Shown here piece after piece: positions 16,494 to 24,879 of a DNA stretch of 42,809 bases. How positions within the stretch are numbered: position 1 is the stretch's first letter; each line of letters begins with the position of its first letter. Below the pieces are notes generated by a model. The model was not told where the DNA came from. It saw only the letters and a program-made list of their open reading frames with translations, and did not search any database. This DNA comes from Deltaproteobacteria bacterium. GTDB taxonomy: Bacteria; Myxococcota_A; UBA9160; UBA4427. The stretch covers positions 1 to 42,809 of the forward strand of contig JAFDDH010000015.1 of NCBI GenBank assembly GCA_019310975.1. Reading direction: 5' to 3'. Position numbers and translations under genes: made by a program.

Positions 16494-17909
16494 ATGACCC
16501 CTGCCCCGACACAGCCCGCCCAAGTTGGCGCAGATCGATCCGCCCGGGCCTATGCGTGCGCGCTGCTCGAGGCGTGCGGCCACACGGGCATGCGGCCGAC
16601 TCTGTCCAGTCCCCTCGATGCCGCCACGGAGTGGGCGCGCTCGGGCGCAATGGCGTTGACGGGGTGCGCGGACGGCCCGCCGCGACTCGCGCCCGGGCCC
16701 CTCGCCCTGTGTGCACGCGGCGCGCTCGCGGCGCTCTCGACGCTCGCACGGGGTCCAGACGCGCTCGAACTCGACGCCGCCGCGCTGCTCGGCGAGCGAG
16801 CCGCCATCGCAGGCCTTGCGCGCGCCGGCCGCACGGCGCCCGGTCGTCACTGCCGCCTGCTCGCGGCGCGCGACGGCTGGCTCGCCCTGAATCTGGCGCG
16901 CGCGGATGACGAGGCGATGCTGAGCGCCTGGCTCGAGTGCGACCGCGGCGGGGGAGACGAGGCGATCTGGGACTTCGCGTGTCGCGGAGTCGCGGCGCGC
17001 GGACGCGATGCGCTCGTCGATCGCGGTCGGCTGATGGGCCTGCCAGTGGCGCCGGCAGCCGAGCCGCCGAGTGAGTCGGTCGCCTGGCATCGGTGCGATG
17101 CGGGCGGAGTGCGACGATCCGGCCGAGCACCGGATCGGCCGCGGGTGCTCGATCTCTCCTCCCTCTGGGCAGGTCCACTGTGCACCTCGCTGCTCGAGCG
17201 CGCGGGTGCCGACGTGATCAAGGTCGAGAGCCTGCACCGACCGGACGGAGCACGGCGTGGCCCTGCGGCGTTCTTCGATCTGATCAACGCGGGCAAGCGA
17301 TCGGTCGCGGTCGATCTACGCGCCGGGGAGGGTGTGCGCCTGCTCCGGTCGCTCATCGACCACGCGGACATCGTGGTGGAGAGCGCGCGCCCACGCGCGC
17401 TCGGTCAGCTCGGCATCGACGCCGAGGCGTGCGTGGCCGCCCGTCCGGGTCTCACGTGGCTGGCCATCACGGGCTACGGACGCCGTGGGCCCGAGGCGGG
17501 CTGGGTGGCCTTCGGCGACGATGCAGCGGTGGCCGCCGGGGCCGCGGCGCGCACCGGCTCGGCGGGTGAACGCCCGCTCTTCTGTGGCGACGCCATCGCG
17601 GATCCGTTGACCGGCCTGCACGCCGCAGTCGCCGCGCTGGCAGCCCACCAGTCCGGGGGCGGTGTCGTCCTCGATGTAGCGCTGTGCAGCGTGACCGCAC
17701 ACGCACTGGCCTGGCCGCCCGCGGCGATTGACGCGGAGCCGAGCATTCGTCGCGCGGACGAGGGACACGGCGGCGCGACCGGTTATGTGCTGCAGGTTGG
17801 CGAACGCACGGAGCCCGTGGCCTCACCGCGCGCTCGCAGCGTCCAGGCGCGAGCGGCCGCGCTGGGCGCGGACACGGGAGCGGTCCTCGACGAGCTGCGG
17901 GTGGCGTGA
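16494..17909 (+). CDS. Family III CoA-transferase, apparently circularly permuted
   Basis: A 471-residue CaiB/BaiF relative. The Rossmann start PRVLDLSSLWAGPLCTSLL and GADVIKVES begins only after about 210 residues. The residues before it (CRLLAARDGWLALNLA, MLSAWLE, RGRLMGLPVAPA) resemble the small domain that normally follows the Rossmann part. After DPLTGLHAAVAALAAH, which holds the presumed catalytic Asp in FCGDAIADPLTG, and LDVALCSVTAHAL, the chain ends within about 75 residues with no second small domain. This order is what a circular permutation would give. The ATG at 16494 has GGGAG upstream. The stop overlaps a possible GTG start of the amidohydrolase. Confidence 0.85.
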   Translation: MTPAPTQPAQVGADRSARAYACALLEACGHTGMRPTLSSPLDAATEWARSGAMALTGCADGPPRLAPGPLALCARGALAALSTLARGPDALELDAAALLGERAAIAGLARAGRTAPGRHCRLLAARDGWLALNLARADDEAMLSAWLECDRGGGDEAIWDFACRGVAARGRDALVDRGRLMGLPVAPAAEPPSESVAWHRCDAGGVRRSGRAPDRPRVLDLSSLWAGPLCTSLLERAGADVIKVESLHRPDGARRGPAAFFDLINAGKRSVAVDLRAGEGVRLLRSLIDHADIVVESARPRALGQLGIDAEACVAARPGLTWLAITGYGRRGPEAGWVAFGDDAAVAAGAAARTGSAGERPLFCGDAIADPLTGLHAAVAALAAHQSGGGVVLDVALCSVTAHALAWPPAAIDAEPSIRRADEGHGGATGYVLQVGERTEPVASPRARSVQARAAALGADTGAVLDELRVA

Positions 17910-17953
17910 GGGCCGCGACAGGGTGGGGCTCCAGACCGCGTGAAGATGAAGAA

Positions 17954-19369
17954 ATGAGCGGACTCCTGATCACGAACGCACAGCTTGGCGAGGCCGGCAC
18001 CGCCGACGTCCGCATCCGAGGCGAGCAGATTGCCGAGATCGGAAGCGGGCTGCTCGCGCGGGCGGGCGAGAAACACATCGACGCCGCCGGCGGGGCGCTG
18101 CTGCCCGGACTGCGTGACCACCACATCCATCTGATGGCCCTGGCAGCCGCGCGCAACTCCGTGTGCTGCGGACCTCCGCAGGTGCAGGATGTCGAGACGC
18201 TCGCGGATCGGCTGCGCGCCGCGGCGGTCGCCGAGCGTGGACCCGGCCGATGGCTACGGGGTGTCGGCTACCACGAGAGTGTGGCCGGCTGGCTCGATCG
18301 TGCGGATCTCGATCGCATCGTCCCCGACCACAAGATCCGCATCCAGCATCGTAGCGGTGCGCTCTGGATCCTGAACTCGGCGGCACTGGAGGCGCTCGAT
18401 GTCGAGCCGGGTGCAATGCCGGAGGGCATGGAGCGCGATGGCGACGGGCAGCCGACCGGTCGGCTGCATCGGCTCGATGATTGGCTCCGCGCACGCATCG
18501 CCACGGGTGAGCCTCCCGATCTGAGTGCTGTCGGTGCGGAGCTGGCGGCGCTCGGCGTCACCGGTCTGTGCGACGCGACCGCCCACAATGGTGCGAGTGA
18601 GCTGGCCGCACTGGAGGCTGCGATCCGATCGGGCGCCCTGCCCCAGCGCCTACTCGTGATGGGAGGCGCCGAGCTCCCGCCCGCCAGCCACCCCCGAGTC
18701 AGGCGCCATCATCGCAAGCTGATGCTCGACGAGGGACACCTGCCCGACCCGGGCGAGCTCGCCGACGAGATCGCTGCGGCGCACGCTGCGGGTCGCGGTG
18801 TCGCCTTCCACTGCGTGACACGCAGCGAGCTGGTTCTCGCGCTGGCCGCCCTCGAGCAGGCCGGCCCGCGGCCCGGCGATCGTGTCGAGCACGCCAGCGT
18901 TGCGCCCCCGGATCTGGTGGAGCTACTACTGGATCGCGGCGTTCGCGTCGTCACCCAACCGGGCTTCCTGCACTCACGCGGCGACGCTTATCTACACGAC
19001 GTCGAGGCGCGCGATCTGCCGTGGCTCTACCGCGGCCGCGGCTTCGTCGAAGCCGGCATTCCACTCGCAGGCAGTACCGACGCGCCATTCGGCGAGCCGG
19101 ATCCCTGGGCGGCCATGCGCGCCGCCGTTGATCGGCGCTCCGCCTCCGGCGCATCGCTCTGCCCCGATGAGGCGCTCACGCCCGAGCAGGCACTCGCCCT
19201 CTTCACCACGCCACTCGACCGACCGGGCGACGCGCCCTCACGCATCGAATGCGGGGCCGTGGCCGACCTCTGCCTGCTCGATCGAAGCTGGCACGCCGCA
19301 CGCGAGACGCTCGACGGGCGCTGTGTCCGCATCACGATCGTGGGCGGTGAAGCGGTCTCCGGATCGTAG
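17954..19369 (+). CDS. YtcJ-like metal-dependent amidohydrolase
   Basis: Amidohydrolase-superfamily enzyme of 471 residues, expected to hydrolyse an amide or related bond with a metal centre. The N-terminal beta-sandwich (LLITNAQLGEAGTADVRIRGEQI) leads to LLPGLRDHHIHLM, whose HxH binds metal. Later come VAFHCVT, RVEHASVAPPD and the Asp of AGSTDAPFGEPDPW. The C-terminal CGAVADLCLLDRSW strand is typical of the amidohydrolase_3 family. An in-frame GTG at 17906 overlaps the preceding stop (GTGA) and would add 16 residues; the ATG at 17954 matches usual family starts better. Coupling to the CoA-transferase suggests both act on one acid or amide, but the substrate is unknown. Confidence 0.88.
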   Translation: MSGLLITNAQLGEAGTADVRIRGEQIAEIGSGLLARAGEKHIDAAGGALLPGLRDHHIHLMALAAARNSVCCGPPQVQDVETLADRLRAAAVAERGPGRWLRGVGYHESVAGWLDRADLDRIVPDHKIRIQHRSGALWILNSAALEALDVEPGAMPEGMERDGDGQPTGRLHRLDDWLRARIATGEPPDLSAVGAELAALGVTGLCDATAHNGASELAALEAAIRSGALPQRLLVMGGAELPPASHPRVRRHHRKLMLDEGHLPDPGELADEIAAAHAAGRGVAFHCVTRSELVLALAALEQAGPRPGDRVEHASVAPPDLVELLLDRGVRVVTQPGFLHSRGDAYLHDVEARDLPWLYRGRGFVEAGIPLAGSTDAPFGEPDPWAAMRAAVDRRSASGASLCPDEALTPEQALALFTTPLDRPGDAPSRIECGAVADLCLLDRSWHAARETLDGRCVRITIVGGEAVSGS

Positions 19370-19390
19370 GCCTAGTGGCCTGTCTACCGG

Positions 19391-19465
19391 CTGACCTACT
19401 TACCTGCTGACCCATTTACCTGCTGAACTACCTACCTGCTGAACTACCTACCTGCTGAACTACAG
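19391..19465. repeat. 16-bp tandem repeat, four units plus a partial
   Basis: Units at 19391-19406, 19407-19422, 19423-19438 and 19439-19454, with a partial unit to 19465. The last two full units are identical (CTGAACTACCTACCTG) and the first two carry a few substitutions. It fills most of the gap between the convergent amidohydrolase and SDR genes. Short AGGCCT sequences sit at both flanks. Confidence 0.9.
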
Positions 19466-19467
19466 GC

Positions 19468-20271
19468 CTATAGAAGACCCTGCCGGTCGCCAATCTGCAC
19501 GCTGCCCACGTAGCCGTAATCGACGAAGAGGTTCTGCCCACTGACGAAGCGCGCCATGTCGCTGCCGAGGAAGAGCAGCGGCTCGGCCATCTCCTCGGAC
19601 GTCGCATCACGATGCACGGGTGCCTGGAAGTGCTCGTCCATGAACTCCTTGCTGATCTGGTCATGGAAGGCGGGCAGCATGGGCGTATCGGTGGGCGCGG
19701 GGCTGATGCAATTGATGCGGATCTCGCGCTCGCACAGCTTGGTGGCCTGCTGTTTCGTATAGCCGATGATCGCCTGCTTGGAGAACAGATAGCCGTTGGC
19801 GACGTCGGGGTTGGCCTCACACCACGCCTTGCCCGCCGCAAAGCCCTCGGTGGCCAGGAATTCGCGCACCTTGTCGAGGTTCTTCTCGAAGCCCATCCCC
19901 GCCACGGACGTGATGCTGGCGATGGCACCGCCGTTCTTGATACGCGGCAGCAGCCCCTCGGTGAAGTGACGCAATCCGACGAAGTTGACCAGCATGGTCT
20001 CGAGATTCGAGAAGGGGGGCCCGGGGATTCCGGCACAATTCAGCAGTACGTCGATCTCACCCTCGATGGAAAGCAAGGCGTCGTCGATGGACGCCTCATC
20101 CATCAGGTTCACTTCGATCTGCTGCTTCAGGGCGCCCGAGACGGGCCGAATGTCACAGCCGATCACCTCCGCCCCGAGCTCGTTCGCGATGCGCGCAGTG
20201 GCCTCACCCATGCCCGAAGCGGCGCCCGTCACAACAACCCGCTTGCCTGCGTATCCCAGAATGTCGCTCAC
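19468..20271 (-). CDS. SDR oxidoreductase, coniferyl-alcohol dehydrogenase-like
   Basis: NAD(P)-dependent short-chain dehydrogenase of 267 residues. MSDILGYAGKRVVVTGAASG with SGMGEAT gives the cofactor motif; VLLNCAGI is the usual NNAG variant, ITSVAG carries the Ser, and NGYLFSKQA gives the Tyr-x3-Lys. The start DILGYxGKRVVVTG and the long segment between Ser and Tyr resemble coniferyl-alcohol dehydrogenases and 3-alpha-hydroxysteroid dehydrogenases. It is a single gene, convergent with the amidohydrolase and divergent from the exporter operon. Exact substrate is uncertain; an aromatic alcohol or steroid is plausible. Confidence 0.92.
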   Translation of the reverse strand: MSDILGYAGKRVVVTGAASGMGEATARIANELGAEVIGCDIRPVSGALKQQIEVNLMDEASIDDALLSIEGEIDVLLNCAGIPGPPFSNLETMLVNFVGLRHFTEGLLPRIKNGGAIASITSVAGMGFEKNLDKVREFLATEGFAAGKAWCEANPDVANGYLFSKQAIIGYTKQQATKLCEREIRINCISPAPTDTPMLPAFHDQISKEFMDEHFQAPVHRDATSEEMAEPLLFLGSDMARFVSGQNLFVDYGYVGSVQIGDRQGLL

Positions 20272-20568
20272 CGTCTACTCCTATGATTGCATCCGGCCCA
20301 CTAGGGGCGCCTCGGATCGCATTGTGCTGGTGGGAATCACCCCCCCGGTGTCGGGGGATCGCCCAATGCCCGATGTTCCCCAGGGCCCGATGGTCAGGCC
20401 GTCAAGTCAGCGTACGCGATGCCCGAGAAGAAGGGAACGGGAGGCGCCCGCACGGGGAAGTGGGTGCCATGGCGCCCGGGTCCGGCCCCCCCCTATACTC
20501 GGGAACCCCCGCCCTCTCGTCACCGATTGCAGCCCCTGCCAGCGACCGAGGCTCCAGGAGCACGAGCC
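20272..20568. promoter_or_regulatory. Divergent intergenic region upstream of the exporter operon
   Basis: A 297-bp region between the starts of the SDR (-) and the adaptor lipoprotein (+). Both promoters must lie here unless the exporter is read from elsewhere. An open frame crosses its right part but has no recognisable protein sequence. No convincing -10/-35 pair or operator palindrome was seen. An AGGAG at 20556-20560 serves the GTG start at 20569. Confidence 0.5.
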
Positions 20569-21612
20569 GTGCAGACCAGAATGCTCGCGGACAGACTAGC
20601 GCGACCGGCGTCTTGGCGGACCCGGCGTCTCGGGCCACGCCCGCTGCGCATTGCGGTGATGGCGATCACGCTACCGCTCTGGCTGGGCGGCTGCAGCGAA
20701 TCCCTCGACATCCCGGCCGCAAGCGCGGACGCCGCGCCCACGCGCGAGAGCCTGGTTTCGATCGCCCGCCTCGAGCCCTCGAGCCGCGTGATCAATGTGG
20801 CCACCGCGTCCAATGATGTCATCAAGCAGGTTCTGGTTCAGGATGGCAACGAGGTCGTAAAGGGACAGGTGCTGGTGCTGCTCGAGAGCTATCAGCTCCG
20901 CGCCGCGGAGCTCGAGGCGGAACGTATTCAGCTCGAGCGTGCGGCGCTCGAGCCGCTCGAAGTGGAGGCCCAGAGCGCGAGGATGCGCGCCATCGAGGCC
21001 GAACTCGAGTACGCGCGAGAAGAGGTCGGCAGCCAGAAGGACTTGAGCGCGAAGGGCTTCAGCGCCGGGCGCGAGTTCCGTGATGCGAAGCTGCGTGTGC
21101 GCCGTACGGAGGAGGAGCTGAACGAGGCGAACGCCATACTCGAGCGGCTCGAGGCCAATGCAGGACTGACCGAGCGCGAGGCCCGCAACCGCGTCTATCA
21201 GGCCGAGGCCCGCCTCGAGCAGACCATGATCCGATCACCGATAGACGGTCGCGTGCTTCGCGTGCTCGCCAAAGAGGGCGAGCGCGTCGGCAGCAGCGCC
21301 GTGGTCAGCGTCGGCTCGACCCAGACTATGTACGCGGTGGCCGAAGTACACGCCAACGACATCCGCATGGTCAAGCCGGGCCAGCGTGCACGATTCTCGA
21401 GCCAAGCGCTGCCGGGTCCAATCGACGGAAGAGTCGCGTCCGTGGGTGAGATGATCCTGGGCAATATGATCACGGGCGAGGATCCCAACGCTCCGCTCGG
21501 TCTGCGCGTCGTCGAAGTACGGGTCGAGCTCGAGGGGAACGAGCTCGCCCAGCGCATGACCAACCTCGAGGGCCAGCTGCGCATCTTCCTGCAGGAGTCC
21601 GCCTCGCAGTGA
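20569..21612 (+). CDS. DevB-like periplasmic adaptor (membrane fusion) lipoprotein
   Basis: Links an inner-membrane ABC exporter to an outer-membrane channel. The 347-residue protein has a signal with lipobox (LPLWLGGC, Cys42), so it is likely lipid-anchored. Then follow a lipoyl/barrel half (VLVQDGNEVVKGQVLVLLES), a long coiled-coil hairpin (about residues 100-215, rich in Glu, Arg and Leu), the second lipoyl half (MIRSPIDGRVLRVLAKEGERV) and a beta-barrel (VAEVHANDIRMVKPGQRA). The GTG at 20569 has AGGAG 8 nt upstream. The stop overlaps the next gene's GTG (GTGA). It is the first gene of an adaptor-permease-permease-ATPase operon resembling DevBCA, which with TolC exports heterocyst glycolipids in cyanobacteria. 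Confidence 0.9.
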   Translation: MQTRMLADRLARPASWRTRRLGPRPLRIAVMAITLPLWLGGCSESLDIPAASADAAPTRESLVSIARLEPSSRVINVATASNDVIKQVLVQDGNEVVKGQVLVLLESYQLRAAELEAERIQLERAALEPLEVEAQSARMRAIEAELEYAREEVGSQKDLSAKGFSAGREFRDAKLRVRRTEEELNEANAILERLEANAGLTEREARNRVYQAEARLEQTMIRSPIDGRVLRVLAKEGERVGSSAVVSVGSTQTMYAVAEVHANDIRMVKPGQRARFSSQALPGPIDGRVASVGEMILGNMITGEDPNAPLGLRVVEVRVELEGNELAQRMTNLEGQLRIFLQESASQ

Positions 21613-22799
21613 GACCCTTCGGAGCGCGGCGGGGACAAGACCGCCGACTCTCCGGGGTGCCTTTCGCCCGCCTGCTCATCGGGTTCAAGAGGAGCCGGAC
21701 CGCCGTGGCGGCCGCCGGCATGGGCTTTGCGATCCTGGTCATCTTCGTCCAGCTCGGCTTCTACTCCTCTGTGCTGAACACTGCGCTCGCCGTCAGCTCG
21801 CGCCTGAACGGGGAGCTCATTCTGATCTCGCCGCGCTTCGTACACCTGAGCGAGGCGGGCGAGATTCCCCGCGCGCGGCTCTTTCAGGTGCTGGCGCACC
21901 CCAAAGTGCTCTCCGCCACGCCGATCTACTTCCGCTACGTGGTCTCGCGGGACTCGGCGACCGGCAACTATTGCCGACTCTTCGCCCTCGGCTTCCCGCT
22001 CGCGGACGCACGGACTGCGATGCCGCTCCGAATCCCTGGAATCGACGACCAGCTCGACGCGCTTCGCCCGACTGGCGACGTGCTGATGGACCGCTTCACG
22101 CAGACCCGATGCGGGCCCAGCAGCCCCGAGAGCCAGTTCGAGCTGATGGGCACCGCGGCTCGCGTGGTCGGCCGCTTCGAGCTCGGCGTTGGCTTTCTGG
22201 CGGACGGTGCCATCGTCGCCAGCGACGACAGCTTCGGCCGCTACTTCTCGAAGCTCGGCTACTCACTCGACAGGCCCCATCTGGGACTGATCAAGCTCGC
22301 CGCGGGCAGCGATCCGGCCAAGGTCGCCGCGGGTCTACGTGAGCGGCTGCCGAGCGACGTACGTGTCATCACCCGCGAAGAGCTCGATGCCTACCAGCAC
22401 AGACATTGGGTCCAGAATACGGCGGTGGGCAATATCTTCGGGATGGGAACGGTGGCGGGCTTCCTGGTGGGCGTGGTCGTTCTCTTCCAAATCCTCTCGA
22501 CGGACATCCGGAACCACCTCCCCCTCTATGCCACACTCCGCGCCATGGGCTACACGAGCCAGCGGCTACACGGCTATGTGCTGGAGCAATCGTGGATCTT
22601 CGCGGTGCTGGGCTACGCGCCCGCCCTCCTCCTCACCCTGATCCTCTTCCCCATCATCCACAACGTCACGCTGCTGCCGATCTTCATGACAGGCAAGCTC
22701 GCCGCGGGCGTGCTGGTACTCAGCTTCATCATGTGCACGGTCGCGTCCATGTTGAGCAGTCGGCGACTGCGCCGAGCCGACCCCGCGGAGCTCTTCTGA
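21609..22799 (+). CDS. DevC-like ABC exporter permease 1 (FtsX/MacB type)
   Basis: A 396-residue inner-membrane permease. One membrane segment near residues 35-55 (AAAGMGFAILVIFVQLGFY) is followed by a large periplasmic domain (about 60-270). Three more lie near the C-terminus (MGTVAGFLVGVVVLFQIL, FAVLGYAPALLLTLILF, LAAGVLVLSFIMCTVASML), the FtsX/MacB topology. It ends RRADPAELF, the same ending as permease 2. The GTG start overlaps the adaptor stop. A later in-frame GTG at 21658 is also possible. The periplasmic domain contains a Cys pair (NYCRLF, TRCGPS) not seen in permease 2. Confidence 0.88.
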   Translation: MRPFGARRGQDRRLSGVPFARLLIGFKRSRTAVAAAGMGFAILVIFVQLGFYSSVLNTALAVSSRLNGELILISPRFVHLSEAGEIPRARLFQVLAHPKVLSATPIYFRYVVSRDSATGNYCRLFALGFPLADARTAMPLRIPGIDDQLDALRPTGDVLMDRFTQTRCGPSSPESQFELMGTAARVVGRFELGVGFLADGAIVASDDSFGRYFSKLGYSLDRPHLGLIKLAAGSDPAKVAAGLRERLPSDVRVITREELDAYQHRHWVQNTAVGNIFGMGTVAGFLVGVVVLFQILSTDIRNHLPLYATLRAMGYTSQRLHGYVLEQSWIFAVLGYAPALLLTLILFPIIHNVTLLPIFMTGKLAAGVLVLSFIMCTVASMLSSRRLRRADPAELF

Positions 22800-23950
22800 T
22801 GGCGTCGCTGCGGACGGCGCCGATCTTCTCGTTGCGCCTGCTGATTCACGAGCCGGCACGGCTGTGGGCGTCGATCGGTGGCGTGACCTTCGCCCTGCTT
22901 CTGATGCTCCTCCAAGTGGGTTTTCGCAACGCGCTCCTCGACAGCGCGCTGCAGCTGCTACGCAGCCTCGATGCGGACATCATCGTGATGGACAAGGAGA
23001 AGAAGCCCTTCCTGGCTCGAGTCGGCATGGCGAAGGAGCGCCTCTACCAGGCTCAATCAATCGTCGGCGTCGAAAGCGCCGCACCCCTCTGGTTGTCCAT
23101 GCTGCAGTGGAAGAATATGGAGGACGGAACCGTCCATCCGATCCGGGTGGTGGGCCTCGACCCCGATTCGCCCACCTTCTTACAGAGCGAGGTAAACGCG
23201 CTCATCGGCCTGCTGCGCCAGCCCGGGACCGCGCTCATCGACTCGCGCTCGCGCAGCTCCTACGGCTACGTGGGCCGTGGCATGGCCCAGGTCGGGCGCA
23301 CCGAGATCGAGATCGTGGGCACCTTCCCCCTCGGCACGGATTTCGAAGTCGACGGGACGATTCTGGTGTCCGAAGAGACCTATTTCAAGCTGACGAAATA
23401 CCAGAGATTTCAGACCCACAAGCTGATCGAAGTGGCCCTGCTCAAGCTCGGGCCCGACGCCGATGAAGAGGCCGTGCTGGCATCGCTGGCCCACCACCTG
23501 CCAACGGATGCGGTGGCGCTGTCGAAGCAGCAGCTCATCGAGCGCGATCTCGAGCACTGGAAGAGTGGTACGCCCATCAGCGTGATCCTGATGGTGGGTG
23601 TCGCCCTCGGCTTCGCGGTGGGTGTGGTGATCTGTTATCAGATTCTATACACCGAGGTTCTCGACCACCTCACGGAGTTCGCCACCCTGAAGGCAATCGG
23701 CTACAGCGATCGCTACATCCAGATTGCCGTAGTCGTCGAGGCTTGGGTCCTCTCGATCTTCGGCTTCCTGCCCGCGATGGCCATCGGCTGGACAATGCTC
23801 GAGACGCTGCGCCAGTTGAGCGGGCTGCCAGCCGGGCTCGGCGTCGACGATGCAGTGACGATCCTGATCCTTTCAATCACTATGTGCACGCTGGCGGGAA
23901 TCCTCGCGCTGCGCAAAGTGCGCGTGCTCGATCCGGCGGAGCTCTTCTAG
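22799..23950 (+). CDS. DevC-like ABC exporter permease 2 (FtsX/MacB type)
   Basis: A 383-residue permease with a first membrane segment near residues 25-45 (GGVTFALLLMLLQVGF), then a periplasmic domain with DADIIVMDKEKKPF, the GLDPDSPTF region, and a VGRTEIEIVGTFPLGTDFEVDGT segment like DevC. Three C-terminal membrane segments follow (VILMVGVALGFAVGVVICY onward), ending VLDPAELF. The ATG overlaps the previous stop by one base (TGATG) and the gene ends directly before the ATPase ATG. It is closer to classic DevC than permease 1, so the exporter probably works as a heterodimer of the two. Confidence 0.9.
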   Translation: MASLRTAPIFSLRLLIHEPARLWASIGGVTFALLLMLLQVGFRNALLDSALQLLRSLDADIIVMDKEKKPFLARVGMAKERLYQAQSIVGVESAAPLWLSMLQWKNMEDGTVHPIRVVGLDPDSPTFLQSEVNALIGLLRQPGTALIDSRSRSSYGYVGRGMAQVGRTEIEIVGTFPLGTDFEVDGTILVSEETYFKLTKYQRFQTHKLIEVALLKLGPDADEEAVLASLAHHLPTDAVALSKQQLIERDLEHWKSGTPISVILMVGVALGFAVGVVICYQILYTEVLDHLTEFATLKAIGYSDRYIQIAVVVEAWVLSIFGFLPAMAIGWTMLETLRQLSGLPAGLGVDDAVTILILSITMCTLAGILALRKVRVLDPAELF

Positions 23951-24658
23951 ATGGCCGCGGGCGACGCGCGAAAGCACGAGAAGGCCATCGACATCTCTGG
24001 CCTCGACTACGCTTTCGGCGAGCACGAGGCGCGCAAGCAGGTGCTCTACGACATCGAGCTTGCCGTGGCTCCCGGTGAGTTCGCGATCATGACGGGACCC
24101 TCCGGCTCGGGAAAGACGACGCTGCTCAGCCTGGTCGGTGCGCTGCGCAGACCGCAGCAGGGACGGATCGTCTGCGTCGGAAGCGATCTGATGAGGCTGC
24201 AAGGTGTCGAGCTCGAGGCCTACCGCACGGGGCTCGGCTTCATCTTCCAGCTGCACAACCTCTTCCCCGCACTCACCGCCTTCCAGAGCGTGCAGATGGC
24301 TGCCGACCTCCGCGACGACCTGCCGGGCGACAAGATGGAGCGCATCGCATCGCTGCTGACGGAGCTCGGGCTCGGCGAGCGGCTCCACTACCGACCCAGC
24401 AAGCTATCCGGTGGCCAGCGGCAGCGCGTCGCCATCGCGCGTGCGCTCGTCCACCGGCCGGCGCTGGTGTTGGCCGACGAGCCGACCGCCGCCCTCGATA
24501 GCCAGAACACGGAGATCGTGCTGGGACTCTTTCGAAGGCTGGCGCGTGAGAACGGGACGACGGTGCTGATGGTCACCCAGGACGCGCGGGTCTTCGAACG
24601 CGCGGACCGTCTGGTGAATCTGGTGGATGGCCGGATCGACTCCGACTCGCGGCGTTGA
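23951..24658 (+). CDS. DevA-like ABC transporter ATPase
   Basis: The 235-residue nucleotide-binding subunit powering the two permeases. Walker A GPSGSGKTT at residues 49-57, Q-loop at FIFQLHNLFPALTA, signature LSGGQ at 152-156, Walker B ALVLADEPTAALD and the H-loop position occupied by Gln in VLMVTQDARV. Many MacB/LolD-type ATPases have His there, so the Gln may slow hydrolysis or be tolerated. The ATG follows the permease stop with no gap. Belongs to the lipoprotein/lipid-exporting LolD/MacB/DevA group by sequence. Confidence 0.94.
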   Translation: MAAGDARKHEKAIDISGLDYAFGEHEARKQVLYDIELAVAPGEFAIMTGPSGSGKTTLLSLVGALRRPQQGRIVCVGSDLMRLQGVELEAYRTGLGFIFQLHNLFPALTAFQSVQMAADLRDDLPGDKMERIASLLTELGLGERLHYRPSKLSGGQRQRVAIARALVHRPALVLADEPTAALDSQNTEIVLGLFRRLARENGTTVLMVTQDARVFERADRLVNLVDGRIDSDSRR

Positions 24659-24879
24659 TCGATCTTGCTCCCCATGGGGCTTGCTCGATTGAATTTGTGG
24701 TGTTTTCATCCCAGTTGACGATCTCAGCCAGCGAAAAATTCGTTTCCCGGCCCCCTCCCCTCGGCTACGGTCAAGCCGCCTCCCCACGAAAGAGCGCGAC
24801 CGGTGGGCTGCTGGCCCCGCGTCGTACCCCGAGCCGTCGCTCCAAGGAGCGGCCCCGACACGTCGAGCGGCATTCGCGC

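Noticed and set aside
24661-24700. Possible terminator after the ABC ATPase around CCCCATGGGG
   Set aside because: Only the 10-bp palindrome pairs; the flanking CTTGCTC copies are direct, not inverted, and no T-run follows closely.
24715-24760. Sigma-70 promoter before the FGGY kinase (TTGACG)
   Set aside because: The -35-like hexamer has no convincing -10 at 16-18 bp.
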